Part shown: one piece after another, positions 35,459-42,929 of the stretch | Position numbering within the stretch: position 1 is the stretch's first letter | How the letters are laid out: each line of letters opens with the position of its first letter | From: an uncultured Lachnospiraceae bacterium | GTDB lineage: Bacteria; Bacillota; Clostridia; Lachnospirales; Lachnospiraceae | DNA: 48,444 nt | Direction of reading: 5' to 3' | NCBI GenBank assembly: GCA_902768735.1 | Contig: CACXMK010000010.1 | Coordinates: 1-48,444 of the forward strand | Made by a program: the position numbers and the translations under genes | Notes under the pieces: model-generated | The model's database searches: none | Told to the model about the DNA's origin: nothing | The model's input: only the letters and a program-made list of their open reading frames with translations

Positions 35459-35487
35459 TTGATTGTTTTCCATACGATATGTATATT
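35459..35487 (+). promoter_or_regulatory. Promoter of the transferase-ligase fusion gene
   Basis: TTGATT (35459-35464), 17 bp, TATATT (35482-35487), 116 bp before the start codon. A second TATAAT at 35498-35503 has no clear -35. Confidence 0.6.
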
Positions 35488-35563
35488 TTGGATAGTATAT
35501 AATTACCTTCACTATGGGGTAGTGTGTGCTTTTGGCCAAAAAACAGATATTCTTATTCAGACC

Positions 35564-35589
35564 AATAAAAGACTATAATAAAAGACTAT
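35564..35589 (+). repeat. Tandem pair of a 13-bp unit before the fusion gene
   Basis: AATAAAAGACTAT occurs twice without gap (35564-35576, 35577-35589); the AAAAGGA ribosome binding site begins right after. Confidence 0.9.
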
Positions 35590-35603
35590 AAAAGGAAACA
35601 AAA

Positions 35604-38420
35604 GTGCAGGAACGGAACGGAAAAGTCTCGTATGCTGCCGTGATCGGTACAGGCACGGCGGCATTGCGGTTTTCTCGAAAACAGAATAAAAAGAAAAGGA
35701 AGCGCTATCATATCGTTGGTTTCATCGGCGATGAGAACGAGAAGCTCCCCGCTCCGAGACTGTGCGCTCTGGAGGATCTTGCATCCTATCTGCTCTCTGC
35801 GGATGTGGATGAGATCATTATTGCCATGGACCCGGACCAGGTCTATCTGATGCCGGACATTATTTCTACCTGTGAAAACAGCGGGATCCGGTATTCGATC
35901 TTCTCAGCCAGGCGGGAACCGGCCAGAGAACCGGCACCTGACAGCTCCAAGATGAGAAAGAAGATCCGGGCTTCAAAGCGCAGCAAACTGGGCAGCCCGG
36001 TATGGTTATTTCTAAAGCGTGCTGCCGATCTTATTTTGAGCGCCCTGCTGATCATCATTCTGCTGCCGGTGATGCTGATCATCGCGATCGGCGTAAGATT
36101 CTCCGGACCGGTCCTGGTCCGGGAAAAGATCGTCGGTATGCGTCGTAAATCGTTTACTATGATCAAGTTCCGAAGCATCGAGGATGTCGGGGAACTGAGG
36201 AAGCGCAGACGAAGGCGCGATACGGAAGAAGCTGACGGTAAAAAGGATGGAGAAAACAGCGTTACATCGCCGTTTCTCCTGGGACTGAGGGAGCATAAGC
36301 TTGATATGCTTCCGAGGCTATTCAATGTTTTGAAAGGTGAGATGAGCTTCGTAGGTCCCAATCCGGAGCCGCGCAGCCTCATCGCGAAATACAGGGATTC
36401 CATGCCCGGTTTTATGCAAAGGTACAGGGTACGCCCGGGCCTGACCGGCTGGGCGCGTGTGATCAGTGAACGCGGAGACATTCTGTTCCGGGAGGAGGAG
36501 TGGGTCCGCTATGACCTGTGGTATGTGCAGAACTGGTCACCGCGGCTGGATCTGAGCATCCTGAAAAAGACTTTCTTTGAAAAGAAAACATACCAGGAAG
36601 CTGTCAGGGAGAAAGAGGAGAAATGGAAAGCAGCCCTGAAAGCAAAGAAGCAGAGAGAGCAGGCACAAATGGCAGCCGCCGAACAGAGAGAAGCGGAAGC
36701 ATTGGAGTCTGCCAGAAGAAAAGCAGCAGAACAGGAGGAAAAGCGGCTTAGAGAAGCGGAAAGGCTCCTGAAAGCCGAGGCGAAGGCGGAAGCGAAGCGC
36801 ATCAAAGAAGAAGAGATGCGTCTTGCGGAGGAAAAAGAAATAACCGTGTCTGAAACCCGGCGGAAAACGGCCGCAGTGGAAGCGCGCGCAAGAAGGGAAG
36901 AGGAACGCAGGAAAGCGGCAAAGGCGCGCAGAGAGGTTTTCAGAAAACGCAGAAAAGAAACCGTGGAACTGGGAAGCGCTGCAATAAGATCCGTAAAATC
37001 AGCGCCGAAGAGAGTAAAAAGCCAGAGCAACATCATCTGGGCTATAGCCGGTCATTATGGACGGCCGTTCCTGATCGCTGCTGCTATGCTGATCCTGTTG
37101 TATTATCTGTGTTACAGGATGGATGCGGCGGTTTCCAGCGCCATGTTCGTACCTCTTAAGATCGTAAGCACACTGTTCTTTATCGTCTCCGCTTTCCTTA
37201 CGATCAAAAGAAAGAGCGGGGCGCAGGTCATCCTTCTTTTTAATCTCCTTTGGATGATCCTATCAAGAATTCTGCTCGATGATCTGACGATCGGACCGCA
37301 CGGCGCAGTCTATTTTGCGGCGATGTTCTTTTCGTTCTACTCCTGCGGGATCCTGCTCAAAGACAACTTAAGGGAGTATTTGCTTAACATCGTAACGTTA
37401 TCCATGGGCGCCATCCTGTTGCTTTGGGCTGTAGCAGGATTTCATGTTGCGTTTACAGGGCAGACGGTAAAGGGACTTGAAATGATCCGCCTGCAGGTGG
37501 AAAAGACGCCTGCGCTGATGACGTTTATCTCGTTCTTTGGAACGCACAGAAATATTTCGTCCACGTATTTTGTGATCCTGATGGGGCTTTTCATCTATCA
37601 GGTATTCAGGCACAGGACGATCTTCTGGAAGATCGCAGCCGTAATCTTTGTGCCGACCGCCTATGTCATGGTGGCGATGCAGCACAGCCGTTCCAACTAT
37701 ATGGCTGCTTCTGTCATCCTGACAGGCGCGTTATTAAGCGCGGCCATCGACAAAGCCACAGACAGAAAGAAACATGTGAACGCGCTGATCGTCGTCGCCG
37801 GCGCAGGGCTGTCACTCTTTATTTTCTTCACAGGATTTTATTACAGCAATAAGATCGTGGAATCGCTCGCCAACGATTTCAGGTCGGAACAGTCGCAGAC
37901 CCTTGCGGATACAGGGAAAAGGGCATCCGGTTCGTCGATCACCCTGACGGATCCCCGAGATCTGCAGACCGAGATCAAGACGCTGAACCGGCGCACGGAT
38001 ATCTGGAAGGCCTCTCTTACAGTCATGAATGAGGATCCCCGGATCCTGTCGGTCGGACGTCCGGAAGATCTCGTTATGGAGGCGATCAACGATAAGCTGA
38101 CACGGAAGAAGGAGCCGCATATGCACCATGTGTTCCTGCAGCAGCTGATGGTATGCGGCGCGCTCGGTATGCTCCTGTACATGTGGTTTTTCTTCACGCT
38201 CTTTAAGAGCATGTATTTGTCCCTTCGGGAGACAAAATACAGAGAAACGGTCGGCAACTGGGTGCTCGGCAGTATTTTGATAGCACTTTTCGTATATGGC
38301 ATGCTGGAGCCGCTCCTCAGCCCCAAGATCCCGTTCGCGTCGCTTTTGTTCTGTCTCATCGCAGGGTGCCTGGACGGAGAGCTGCGTAAGATCAGAAGGC
38401 AGTCAAAGACCCGCAGATGA
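35604..38420 (+). CDS. Fusion of sugar-phosphate transferase, charged coiled coil and O-antigen-ligase-like domain
   Basis: A 938-residue protein with three parts. (1) Residues 1-330 are a lipid-linked sugar-1-phosphate transferase of the WbaP/PglC kind: a Rossmann-like domain (AVIGTGTAALRFS), a re-entrant hydrophobic segment (139-162), LDMLPRLFNVLKGEMSFVGP and RVRPGLTGWARV. In relatives the catalytic pair in this motif is Asp-Glu (LDELPQL); here it is Asp234-Met235. The N-terminal four spans of full-length WbaP are absent. (2) Residues 331-460 are a long Ala/Glu/Lys/Arg-rich predicted helix. (3) Residues 478-930 have about 11 spans with O-antigen ligase/polymerase (Wzy_C) marks: MQHSRSNYMAA, RRTDIWKASLTVMNEDP and HMHHVFLQQLMVCGALG. 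Start GTG 35604 follows AAAGGA. No polysaccharide genes adjoin it. It might prime and assemble or transfer one glycan. Confidence 0.85.
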   Translation: MQERNGKVSYAAVIGTGTAALRFSRKQNKKKRKRYHIVGFIGDENEKLPAPRLCALEDLASYLLSADVDEIIIAMDPDQVYLMPDIISTCENSGIRYSIFSARREPAREPAPDSSKMRKKIRASKRSKLGSPVWLFLKRAADLILSALLIIILLPVMLIIAIGVRFSGPVLVREKIVGMRRKSFTMIKFRSIEDVGELRKRRRRRDTEEADGKKDGENSVTSPFLLGLREHKLDMLPRLFNVLKGEMSFVGPNPEPRSLIAKYRDSMPGFMQRYRVRPGLTGWARVISERGDILFREEEWVRYDLWYVQNWSPRLDLSILKKTFFEKKTYQEAVREKEEKWKAALKAKKQREQAQMAAAEQREAEALESARRKAAEQEEKRLREAERLLKAEAKAEAKRIKEEEMRLAEEKEITVSETRRKTAAVEARARREEERRKAAKARREVFRKRRKETVELGSAAIRSVKSAPKRVKSQSNIIWAIAGHYGRPFLIAAAMLILLYYLCYRMDAAVSSAMFVPLKIVSTLFFIVSAFLTIKRKSGAQVILLFNLLWMILSRILLDDLTIGPHGAVYFAAMFFSFYSCGILLKDNLREYLLNIVTLSMGAILLLWAVAGFHVAFTGQTVKGLEMIRLQVEKTPALMTFISFFGTHRNISSTYFVILMGLFIYQVFRHRTIFWKIAAVIFVPTAYVMVAMQHSRSNYMAASVILTGALLSAAIDKATDRKKHVNALIVVAGAGLSLFIFFTGFYYSNKIVESLANDFRSEQSQTLADTGKRASGSSITLTDPRDLQTEIKTLNRRTDIWKASLTVMNEDPRILSVGRPEDLVMEAINDKLTRKKEPHMHHVFLQQLMVCGALGMLLYMWFFFTLFKSMYLSLRETKYRETVGNWVLGSILIALFVYGMLEPLLSPKIPFASLLFCLIAGCLDGELRKIRRQSKTRR

Positions 38421-38478
38421 CGGAAACGGTTTTGGCGGACAGGAGTATGATCAACATTTGAAATTTTCCATAGTTCGG

Positions 38479-38545
38479 ACCGGTTGTATATCTTTTGGCA
38501 GTTGTGACGCTTCGGCGAAGTGCACCATTGGGATATACAGCCGGT
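38479..38545 (+). other. Long hairpin upstream of nagA
   Basis: ACCGGTTGTATATC (38479-38492) pairs with GATATACAGCCGGT (38532-38545), one G-U pair, enclosing 39 nt that contain CGC-TTCG-GCG, a stable tetraloop hairpin. No U-tract follows. It lies about 60 bp after the fusion gene and 70 bp before nagA. It does not match any riboswitch that I know; it could be a processing site, an RNA element or a dispersed palindromic repeat. Confidence 0.65.
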
Positions 38546-38614
38546 CACTTCCCTATTCAGGGGGCGTTTTGGAAAAACGGACATAAAACGGATTGATGAT
38601 GGGATGGATGAAAA

Positions 38615-39784
38615 ATGATATTTCAAGACAGTTGGATCTTCGCAGGAGAGCGGGGATTTGTCCGCGGATCCCTTGAGATCTGCGGAGAAAGGTTCGATAA
38701 AGTAGAGTTTAGCGGCGATGTGCCGCAAGAAGTTTGCACTAAGGCAGGGAGAGAGGTATGTGGTTCCTCAGAGGAATTGTTGCTGCTTCCCGGACTGATC
38801 GATATACACACACACGGAAATTCCGGATACGATTTCTCTGACGGAGATCTGGATGGTCTTAGGTGCATGGGCAGATATCTGGCAGCTAACGGCATCACCT
38901 CATTTTTGCCGACATCGATGACGCTTCCCTATGAGAAACTGGACGCGGCATTTCGGACAGCTGCGCAGTATAAGGAGACGAGAGAGGAGAACGGAGCCAG
39001 GGTTCCGGGGATCCATATGGAGGGTCCTTTCTTTTCGGAGAAGAAAAAAGGAGCGCAGAACGCCCTATACCTCAGACTTCCGGACGCGGAAGCGGTGGAA
39101 GATCTGAACAGGCCCTGCGGCGGGATGATCCGGATCGTGGATGTGGCGCCGGAACTGACGGGAACAGAAGGATTTATCAAAGAGATCGCGGGAAATAAAG
39201 CGCAGAACTGCAGGGTTTCCATAGCACACACTGCCGCCTCCTATGAAGAGACGAGAGCGGCGTTTAGTGCCGGGGCGTCGCATGTCACGCACCTGTTCAA
39301 CGCGATGCCCGGGATCCACCATAGGGAGCCAGGAGTGATCGGCGCTGCAGTGGAGACGGAAGATGTGACGGTGGAACTGATCTGTGACGGGCATCACGTC
39401 CATCCGAGCATTATCCGCATGGCGTTCAAATTGTTTCCGGGCAGGATCTGCATGATCTCCGATGCGCTCAGGTGCTGCGGAATGCCCGACGGAAGTTATG
39501 AGCTTGGCGGGCAGCAGGTAACTCTCAAGGATAATGTGGCGCGTCTTTCCGACGGGACCATCGCAGGGGCAGCTTCGAACCTGTTCGACGATCTCAGGAA
39601 CGTTATCCGGTTCGGCATACCGGTTCACGAAGCTGTTATGGCGGCGACAATTGTACCGGCCCGGGTGATAGGCTGCGACCGCGAGACCGGTTCCATTGAA
39701 GAAGGGAAACTCGCGGATCTCATCGTATGCGATAAGGATCTGAACTTACGACAGGTCTATATCGGCGGAAAACGCATAAAATGA
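38615..39784 (+). CDS. nagA: N-acetylglucosamine-6-phosphate deacetylase
   Basis: Removes acetate from GlcNAc-6-phosphate, the first committed step in using amino sugars from cell wall turnover or chitin-like polymers. 389 residues, amidohydrolase fold. Motifs: PGLIDIHTHGNSGYDFSDG, HMEGPFFS (metal-binding Glu), SIAHTAAS, VTHLFNAMPGIHHREPG, ICDGHHVHP and ISDALRCCGMPDG with the catalytic Asp; TIAGAASNLFDDLRN closes the active site. The first metal-site motif is HTHG. ATG 38615 has only a weak GGATGG upstream. The partner nagB is not in the window. A terminator shared with the tRNA gene ends the transcript. Confidence 0.95.
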   Translation: MIFQDSWIFAGERGFVRGSLEICGERFDKVEFSGDVPQEVCTKAGREVCGSSEELLLLPGLIDIHTHGNSGYDFSDGDLDGLRCMGRYLAANGITSFLPTSMTLPYEKLDAAFRTAAQYKETREENGARVPGIHMEGPFFSEKKKGAQNALYLRLPDAEAVEDLNRPCGGMIRIVDVAPELTGTEGFIKEIAGNKAQNCRVSIAHTAASYEETRAAFSAGASHVTHLFNAMPGIHHREPGVIGAAVETEDVTVELICDGHHVHPSIIRMAFKLFPGRICMISDALRCCGMPDGSYELGGQQVTLKDNVARLSDGTIAGAASNLFDDLRNVIRFGIPVHEAVMAATIVPARVIGCDRETGSIEEGKLADLIVCDKDLNLRQVYIGGKRIK

Positions 39785-39790
39785 CATAAA

Positions 39791-39824
39791 AAAGAGTCGC
39801 GGGAAATTCCTGCGACTCTTTTTC
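39791..39824. terminator. Bidirectional terminator between nagA and tRNA-Met
   Basis: AAAGAGTCGC (39791-39800) pairs perfectly with GCGACTCTTT (39812-39821). T-runs occur on both strands, serving nagA on the plus strand and the tRNA on the minus strand. The gap of 378 bp from nagA to the amidase gene also holds the tRNA, its promoter and the sites listed below. Confidence 0.85.
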
Positions 39825-39825
39825 G

Positions 39826-39899
39826 TAGCGAGAGGGGGACTTGAACCCTCGACACTGCGGGTATGAACCGCATGCTCTAGCCAGCTGAGCTATCTCGCC
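39826..39899 (-). tRNA. tRNA-Met (CAT), elongator type
   Basis: The minus strand reads as a full cloverleaf: acceptor stem GGCGAGA/TCTCGCT, a D arm (GCTCAGCTGGCTAGAGC), an anticodon arm TGCGG-TTCATAC-CCGCA with CAT, and a T arm containing GGGTTCAAGTCC. Discriminator base A. CCA is not encoded (CGA follows). The anticodon stem lacks the three G-C pairs of initiator tRNA, and the 1-72 G-U pair matches elongator tRNA-Met of Firmicutes, so I call it the elongator; a lysidine-type tRNA-Ile(CAT) is less likely. Confidence 0.95.
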
Positions 39900-39928
39900 A
39901 TGTTGCTGTTTCTTCAATCAGCTTTTTA

Positions 39929-39957
39929 AGTATACGAAACAGCGTACTGTTTGTCAA
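39929..39957 (-). promoter_or_regulatory. Near-consensus promoter of the tRNA-Met gene
   Basis: On the minus strand TTGACA (39957-39952), a 17-bp spacer and TATACT (39934-39929) precede the tRNA by 29 bp. This is the most consensus-like promoter in the window. Confidence 0.9.
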
Positions 39958-40000
39958 CCGGAAATTCAAAAATAAACGGAATCGTTTAATATCTTCTCAT

Positions 40001-40042
40001 TTGCAGGCTTAGCGGCGGCTCTCCCGCCTGCAATTTCTCTTG
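40001..40042 (+). terminator. Hairpin with T-rich tail between the tRNA promoter and the amidase gene
   Basis: TTGCAGGC (40001-40008) pairs with GCCTGCAA (40026-40033), followed by TTTCTCTT. There is no plus-strand gene immediately upstream, so its role is unclear; it might limit antisense transcripts reaching the amidase gene. Confidence 0.4.
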
Positions 40043-40069
40043 CTATCAGGCACATGCTTGTAATACTAT
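40040..40069 (+). promoter_or_regulatory. Possible promoter of the amidase-hydrolase gene
   Basis: TTGCTA (40040-40045), 18 bp, TACTAT (40064-40069). Downstream, three imperfect CCCGGGAG-like repeats (40090-40138) fill the leader. Confidence 0.45.
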
Positions 40070-40162
40070 TAACGAAGATTCTGAAAGCTCCGGGAGGATT
40101 GCCCCCAGAGGAACACCCCGGAAGAACGGTCCCGGGAGAACTGGAGAAGAGAGGAACATCAT

Positions 40163-41983
40163 ATGACAGGAGTGATCGCCGCGGTTATGGCGGCATTGAT
40201 CAGTGCTGCCTCAGTGCTCGGCGCAGCTGACTGCAGCCAGATCATACAGGAAGCGGAAGTGAGAATACAACAAGAGGAGCTCTTGGCACAGGAGCAGCGG
40301 GAGAAGGAAGAAGCATCGGCGTTCCTGATCGCGATCGACCCCGGACACCAGGGACACGCGAATCTCGGGCAGGAACCCATCGGCCCCGGTGCGTCGTCAA
40401 CAAAGAACAAAGTCGCGGCAGGGACGAGCGGCAGAGCGACGGGCGTGCCCGAATACCAGCTGACACTCGACGTCTCGCTAAAGCTTCGGGACGTTCTTTT
40501 AGAGAAGGGCTATGAGGTGCTGATGATCCGCGAGGACAACGATGTGGACATCTCGAACGCGGAGCGGGCGAAGATGGCCAATGAGGCCGAAGCGGACGTC
40601 TTTATAAGGATCCATGCGAACGGTTCTGACAGTTCCTCCGCAAACGGCGCGATGACGATCTGCCAGACATCGTCGAATCCTTATAACAGCGAGTACTACG
40701 TGGATTCCAAGAGACTGTCGGAACTTGTCCTCGATGCGTATACGGAAGAGACGGGAATCCGCAGTGAGCGTGTCTGGGAGACGGATACGATGAGCGGGAT
40801 CAACTGGTGCACGGTGCCCGTCACGATTTTGGAACTTGGCTATATGACAAATCCCGACGAAGACAGGAAAATGCAGGATCCTGACTTCCAGGATGATATG
40901 GTGCGTGGGATTGTCAGCGGGATTGAGGCATTCCTCGAAGAGAAGAAAGCGGAACAGGGTCAAAACACCGCTGAACCGGACGCTGCCTCCACTGCGAACA
41001 CAGCAGAGGTTGCGTACGAGACAGAACCGGACGCTGCCTCTACAGCGGTTACAGCGGAGATCGCGTACGAGACAGAACCGGACGCCGCCTCTACAGCGGC
41101 TACAGCGGAGATCGCGGATGAGACAGAGCCTGACGCTGTGCAGGTCCCGGAGCACACAGAGAGATTTATGAACGTACGGATCGCGCCCGGCTTCACGATG
41201 GCGCTTTCATCCTACACGTTCAACAAGCTCTTTGAGAATACGGGCACGGAGCTCCAGGCCATCTACGAGGAGATCAAAAGAGAAGAGGAGGACGCGCCTA
41301 TGGCAGAACTGGAAAAACAGCTGAACGATGAGATCGCAAAGCTCGGAGGAAAGTGGTCGCTCTATTTCAAGCGTCTCGACACGGGCCGGGTGATCGGGAT
41401 CAATGCCGGGGAGAAGATGATCGCAGCCAGCCTGATCAAGCTCTTTGTGGCGGGCGAATTCTACACACAGACAAAGAACGGAAAGCTCAGTGAGGAGAAC
41501 TACGGGAGCAAACCTGACATCATGATCAATGTCAGCGACAACGGTGCCTGCAATACTCTTATTAATGCCGTGGGGATGAGCAACGTCAACGAATTCGCGA
41601 AAAAGAACGGCTATAAAGCCACGCAGCTCAACCGCAGGATGCTGGAATTCAACGGGACCGAGAACTATACGTCGGCCAAGGACTGCGGCGTGATGCTGGA
41701 AAAGGTGCTTGCGAACAAATATGTAAGCAAGCATGCTTCGGAGAGGATCCTTGAGAAGGGCCTTAAGGCGCAGCAGAGACGCTCTAAGATCCCGGCGGGT
41801 GTCCCGTCCGGCGTTAAGACCGCCAATAAAACAGGAGAACTGACGAACGTGGACAATGATGCGGCGATCATCTGGTCACCTGCCTGCACCTATATTCTGG
41901 TCATTATGAGCAGTAACGCAGGGAACAGGATCCCTGAGATCGTAAAGCTCTCTTCAATGGTCTACAAGGGCGTCAATCCATAA
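40163..41983 (+). CDS. Secreted amidase fused to a beta-lactamase-like serine hydrolase
   Basis: A 606-residue exported envelope protein with two catalytic domains. A signal peptide (residues 1-22) and a short helical linker precede an Amidase_3-type N-acetylmuramoyl-L-alanine amidase (about 54-260): zinc ligands His62 (DPGHQG), Glu97 and His151 (IHANG), with Glu224 (LELGYMTN) as catalytic base. A linker of three 17-residue repeats (EPDAASTAxTAExAxET) follows at 271-321. The C-terminal domain (about 375-606) is class A beta-lactamase-like with all three active-site motifs: SLIK (Ser423, Lys426), SDN (458-460) and KTG (556-558). It could cleave peptidoglycan stems and D-Ala peptides, or inactivate beta-lactams; I cannot tell which. 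ATG 40163 follows GAGAGGA. The gene is monocistronic. Confidence 0.9.
   Translation: MTGVIAAVMAALISAASVLGAADCSQIIQEAEVRIQQEELLAQEQREKEEASAFLIAIDPGHQGHANLGQEPIGPGASSTKNKVAAGTSGRATGVPEYQLTLDVSLKLRDVLLEKGYEVLMIREDNDVDISNAERAKMANEAEADVFIRIHANGSDSSSANGAMTICQTSSNPYNSEYYVDSKRLSELVLDAYTEETGIRSERVWETDTMSGINWCTVPVTILELGYMTNPDEDRKMQDPDFQDDMVRGIVSGIEAFLEEKKAEQGQNTAEPDAASTANTAEVAYETEPDAASTAVTAEIAYETEPDAASTAATAEIADETEPDAVQVPEHTERFMNVRIAPGFTMALSSYTFNKLFENTGTELQAIYEEIKREEEDAPMAELEKQLNDEIAKLGGKWSLYFKRLDTGRVIGINAGEKMIAASLIKLFVAGEFYTQTKNGKLSEENYGSKPDIMINVSDNGACNTLINAVGMSNVNEFAKKNGYKATQLNRRMLEFNGTENYTSAKDCGVMLEKVLANKYVSKHASERILEKGLKAQQRRSKIPAGVPSGVKTANKTGELTNVDNDAAIIWSPACTYILVIMSSNAGNRIPEIVKLSSMVYKGVNP
40973..41125 (+). 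repeat. Three tandem copies of a 51-bp unit encoding the amidase-hydrolase linker
   Basis: Units at 40973-41023, 41024-41074 and 41075-41125 encode 17 residues each, with a partial fourth (EPDA). The unit is a multiple of three, so copy number can vary without frameshift, changing the distance between the two catalytic domains. Confidence 0.95.
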
Positions 41984-42051
41984 TCCGGGTCGCTGTTTTG
42001 TCTGAATATTCCGCAAATATGTTTAGTTTGTATGCGTAAAGGTACAATAGC

Positions 42052-42093
42052 AGCGCTACTATCGTGTGTTTGCACGATTGAATCGGCGCTTTT
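42052..42093 (+). terminator. Terminator-like hairpin after the amidase-hydrolase gene
   Basis: AGCGC (42052-42056) pairs with GCGCT (42086-42090), and ATCGTG with CACGAT inside (42061-42078), followed by TTT. The -35 of the next promoter overlaps its 3' part. Confidence 0.55.
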
Positions 42094-42105
42094 CAATGCT
42101 ATAAT
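42078..42105 (+). promoter_or_regulatory. Extended -10 promoter of purO
   Basis: TTGAAT (42078-42083), 16 bp, TATAAT (42100-42105) with TGC before it. It is 38 bp upstream of the purO start. Confidence 0.7.
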
Positions 42106-42143
42106 CGCTTTAGGAGTAACGCGATGACAGAAAGGAGAGAATC

Positions 42144-42863
42144 ATGGCAGATTTTGAAAAGATCCTCAGAGAGACCAGTTATCCCGGCCGCGGCATTATG
42201 ATCGGAAAAAGCGCGGATGGCACAAAGGCAGTGACGGCATATTTTATCATGGGCAGGAGCTCTAACAGCCGCAACCGTATTTTTGTAGAAGAAGGCGAAG
42301 GCATCCGCACAGAGGCTTTTGATCCTTCCAAGATGGAAGATCCGAGTCTGATCATCTACGCACCGGTGCGCGTATACGGCAACAAAACAATCGTGACGAA
42401 TGGCGACCAGACCGATACGATCTACGAGGGACTTGACAAGCAGTTCACTTTTGAGCAGTCTCTGCGCAGCAGGGAGTTCGAGCCCGACGCCCCTAACTAT
42501 ACACCCAGGATCTCCGGCGTCATGCATGTGGAGAAGAGTAAATACAGCTACGCGATGTCTATTTTGAAGAGCGACCAGGGAGATCCGTCTTCCTGCCTGC
42601 GCTATACATTCGCCTATGAAAATCCGAAGGCGGGCGAAGGCCGTTTCATCTCTACTTACATGGGAGACGGAAATCCGCTGCCGAGCTTTGAGGGAGAACC
42701 CAGGGCGCTGGAACTGGACGGCAGTTTCACCGGCGACATCGATGTTTTTACCGGAAGGGTCTGGGACGCGCTTAACGAGGACAACAAAGTATCCCTGTTC
42801 GTACGTTTCATCGACATCGAGAGCGGAAAGTATGAGACGAGGATCGTCAACAAGAATAAATGA
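42144..42863 (+). CDS. purO: IMP cyclohydrolase, PurO type
   Basis: Closes the purine ring: FAICAR to IMP, the last step of de novo synthesis. The 239-residue protein matches the archaeal-type PurO family (IMP_cyclohyd), seen in SYPGRGIMIGKSADGTKAV, YFIMGRSSNSRNRIF and DPSLIIYAPVR, rather than the N-terminal half of bacterial PurH. The following gene encodes only the transformylase half, so together they replace the usual two-domain PurH. ATG 42144 follows AAAGGAGAG. This split arrangement occurs in many Clostridia. Confidence 0.93.
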   Translation: MADFEKILRETSYPGRGIMIGKSADGTKAVTAYFIMGRSSNSRNRIFVEEGEGIRTEAFDPSKMEDPSLIIYAPVRVYGNKTIVTNGDQTDTIYEGLDKQFTFEQSLRSREFEPDAPNYTPRISGVMHVEKSKYSYAMSILKSDQGDPSSCLRYTFAYENPKAGEGRFISTYMGDGNPLPSFEGEPRALELDGSFTGDIDVFTGRVWDALNEDNKVSLFVRFIDIESGKYETRIVNKNK

Positions 42864-42866
42864 TCG

Positions 42867-42910
42867 CGGTAAATACCAGGCGGTGTGAATACCAAAAGGT
42901 GCACATACAA
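42867..42910 (+). repeat. Degenerate tandem repeat between purO and the transformylase gene
   Basis: Three related segments: GCGGTAAATACCAG (42867-42880), GCGGTGTGAATACCAAAA (42881-42898) and GGTGCACATACAAA (42899-42912), just after the purO stop codon. Confidence 0.55.
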
Positions 42911-42929
42911 AGGAGAATGAGAAAAGATT

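Noticed and set aside
38421-38614. GlcN6P-responsive glmS ribozyme or other riboswitch before nagA
   Set aside because: The hairpin shows none of the conserved core sequences that I know, and nagA is not a usual glmS-ribozyme target.
39720-39917. 65-codon open frame on the minus strand
   Set aside because: It is the translation of the tRNA-Met gene and its flanks.
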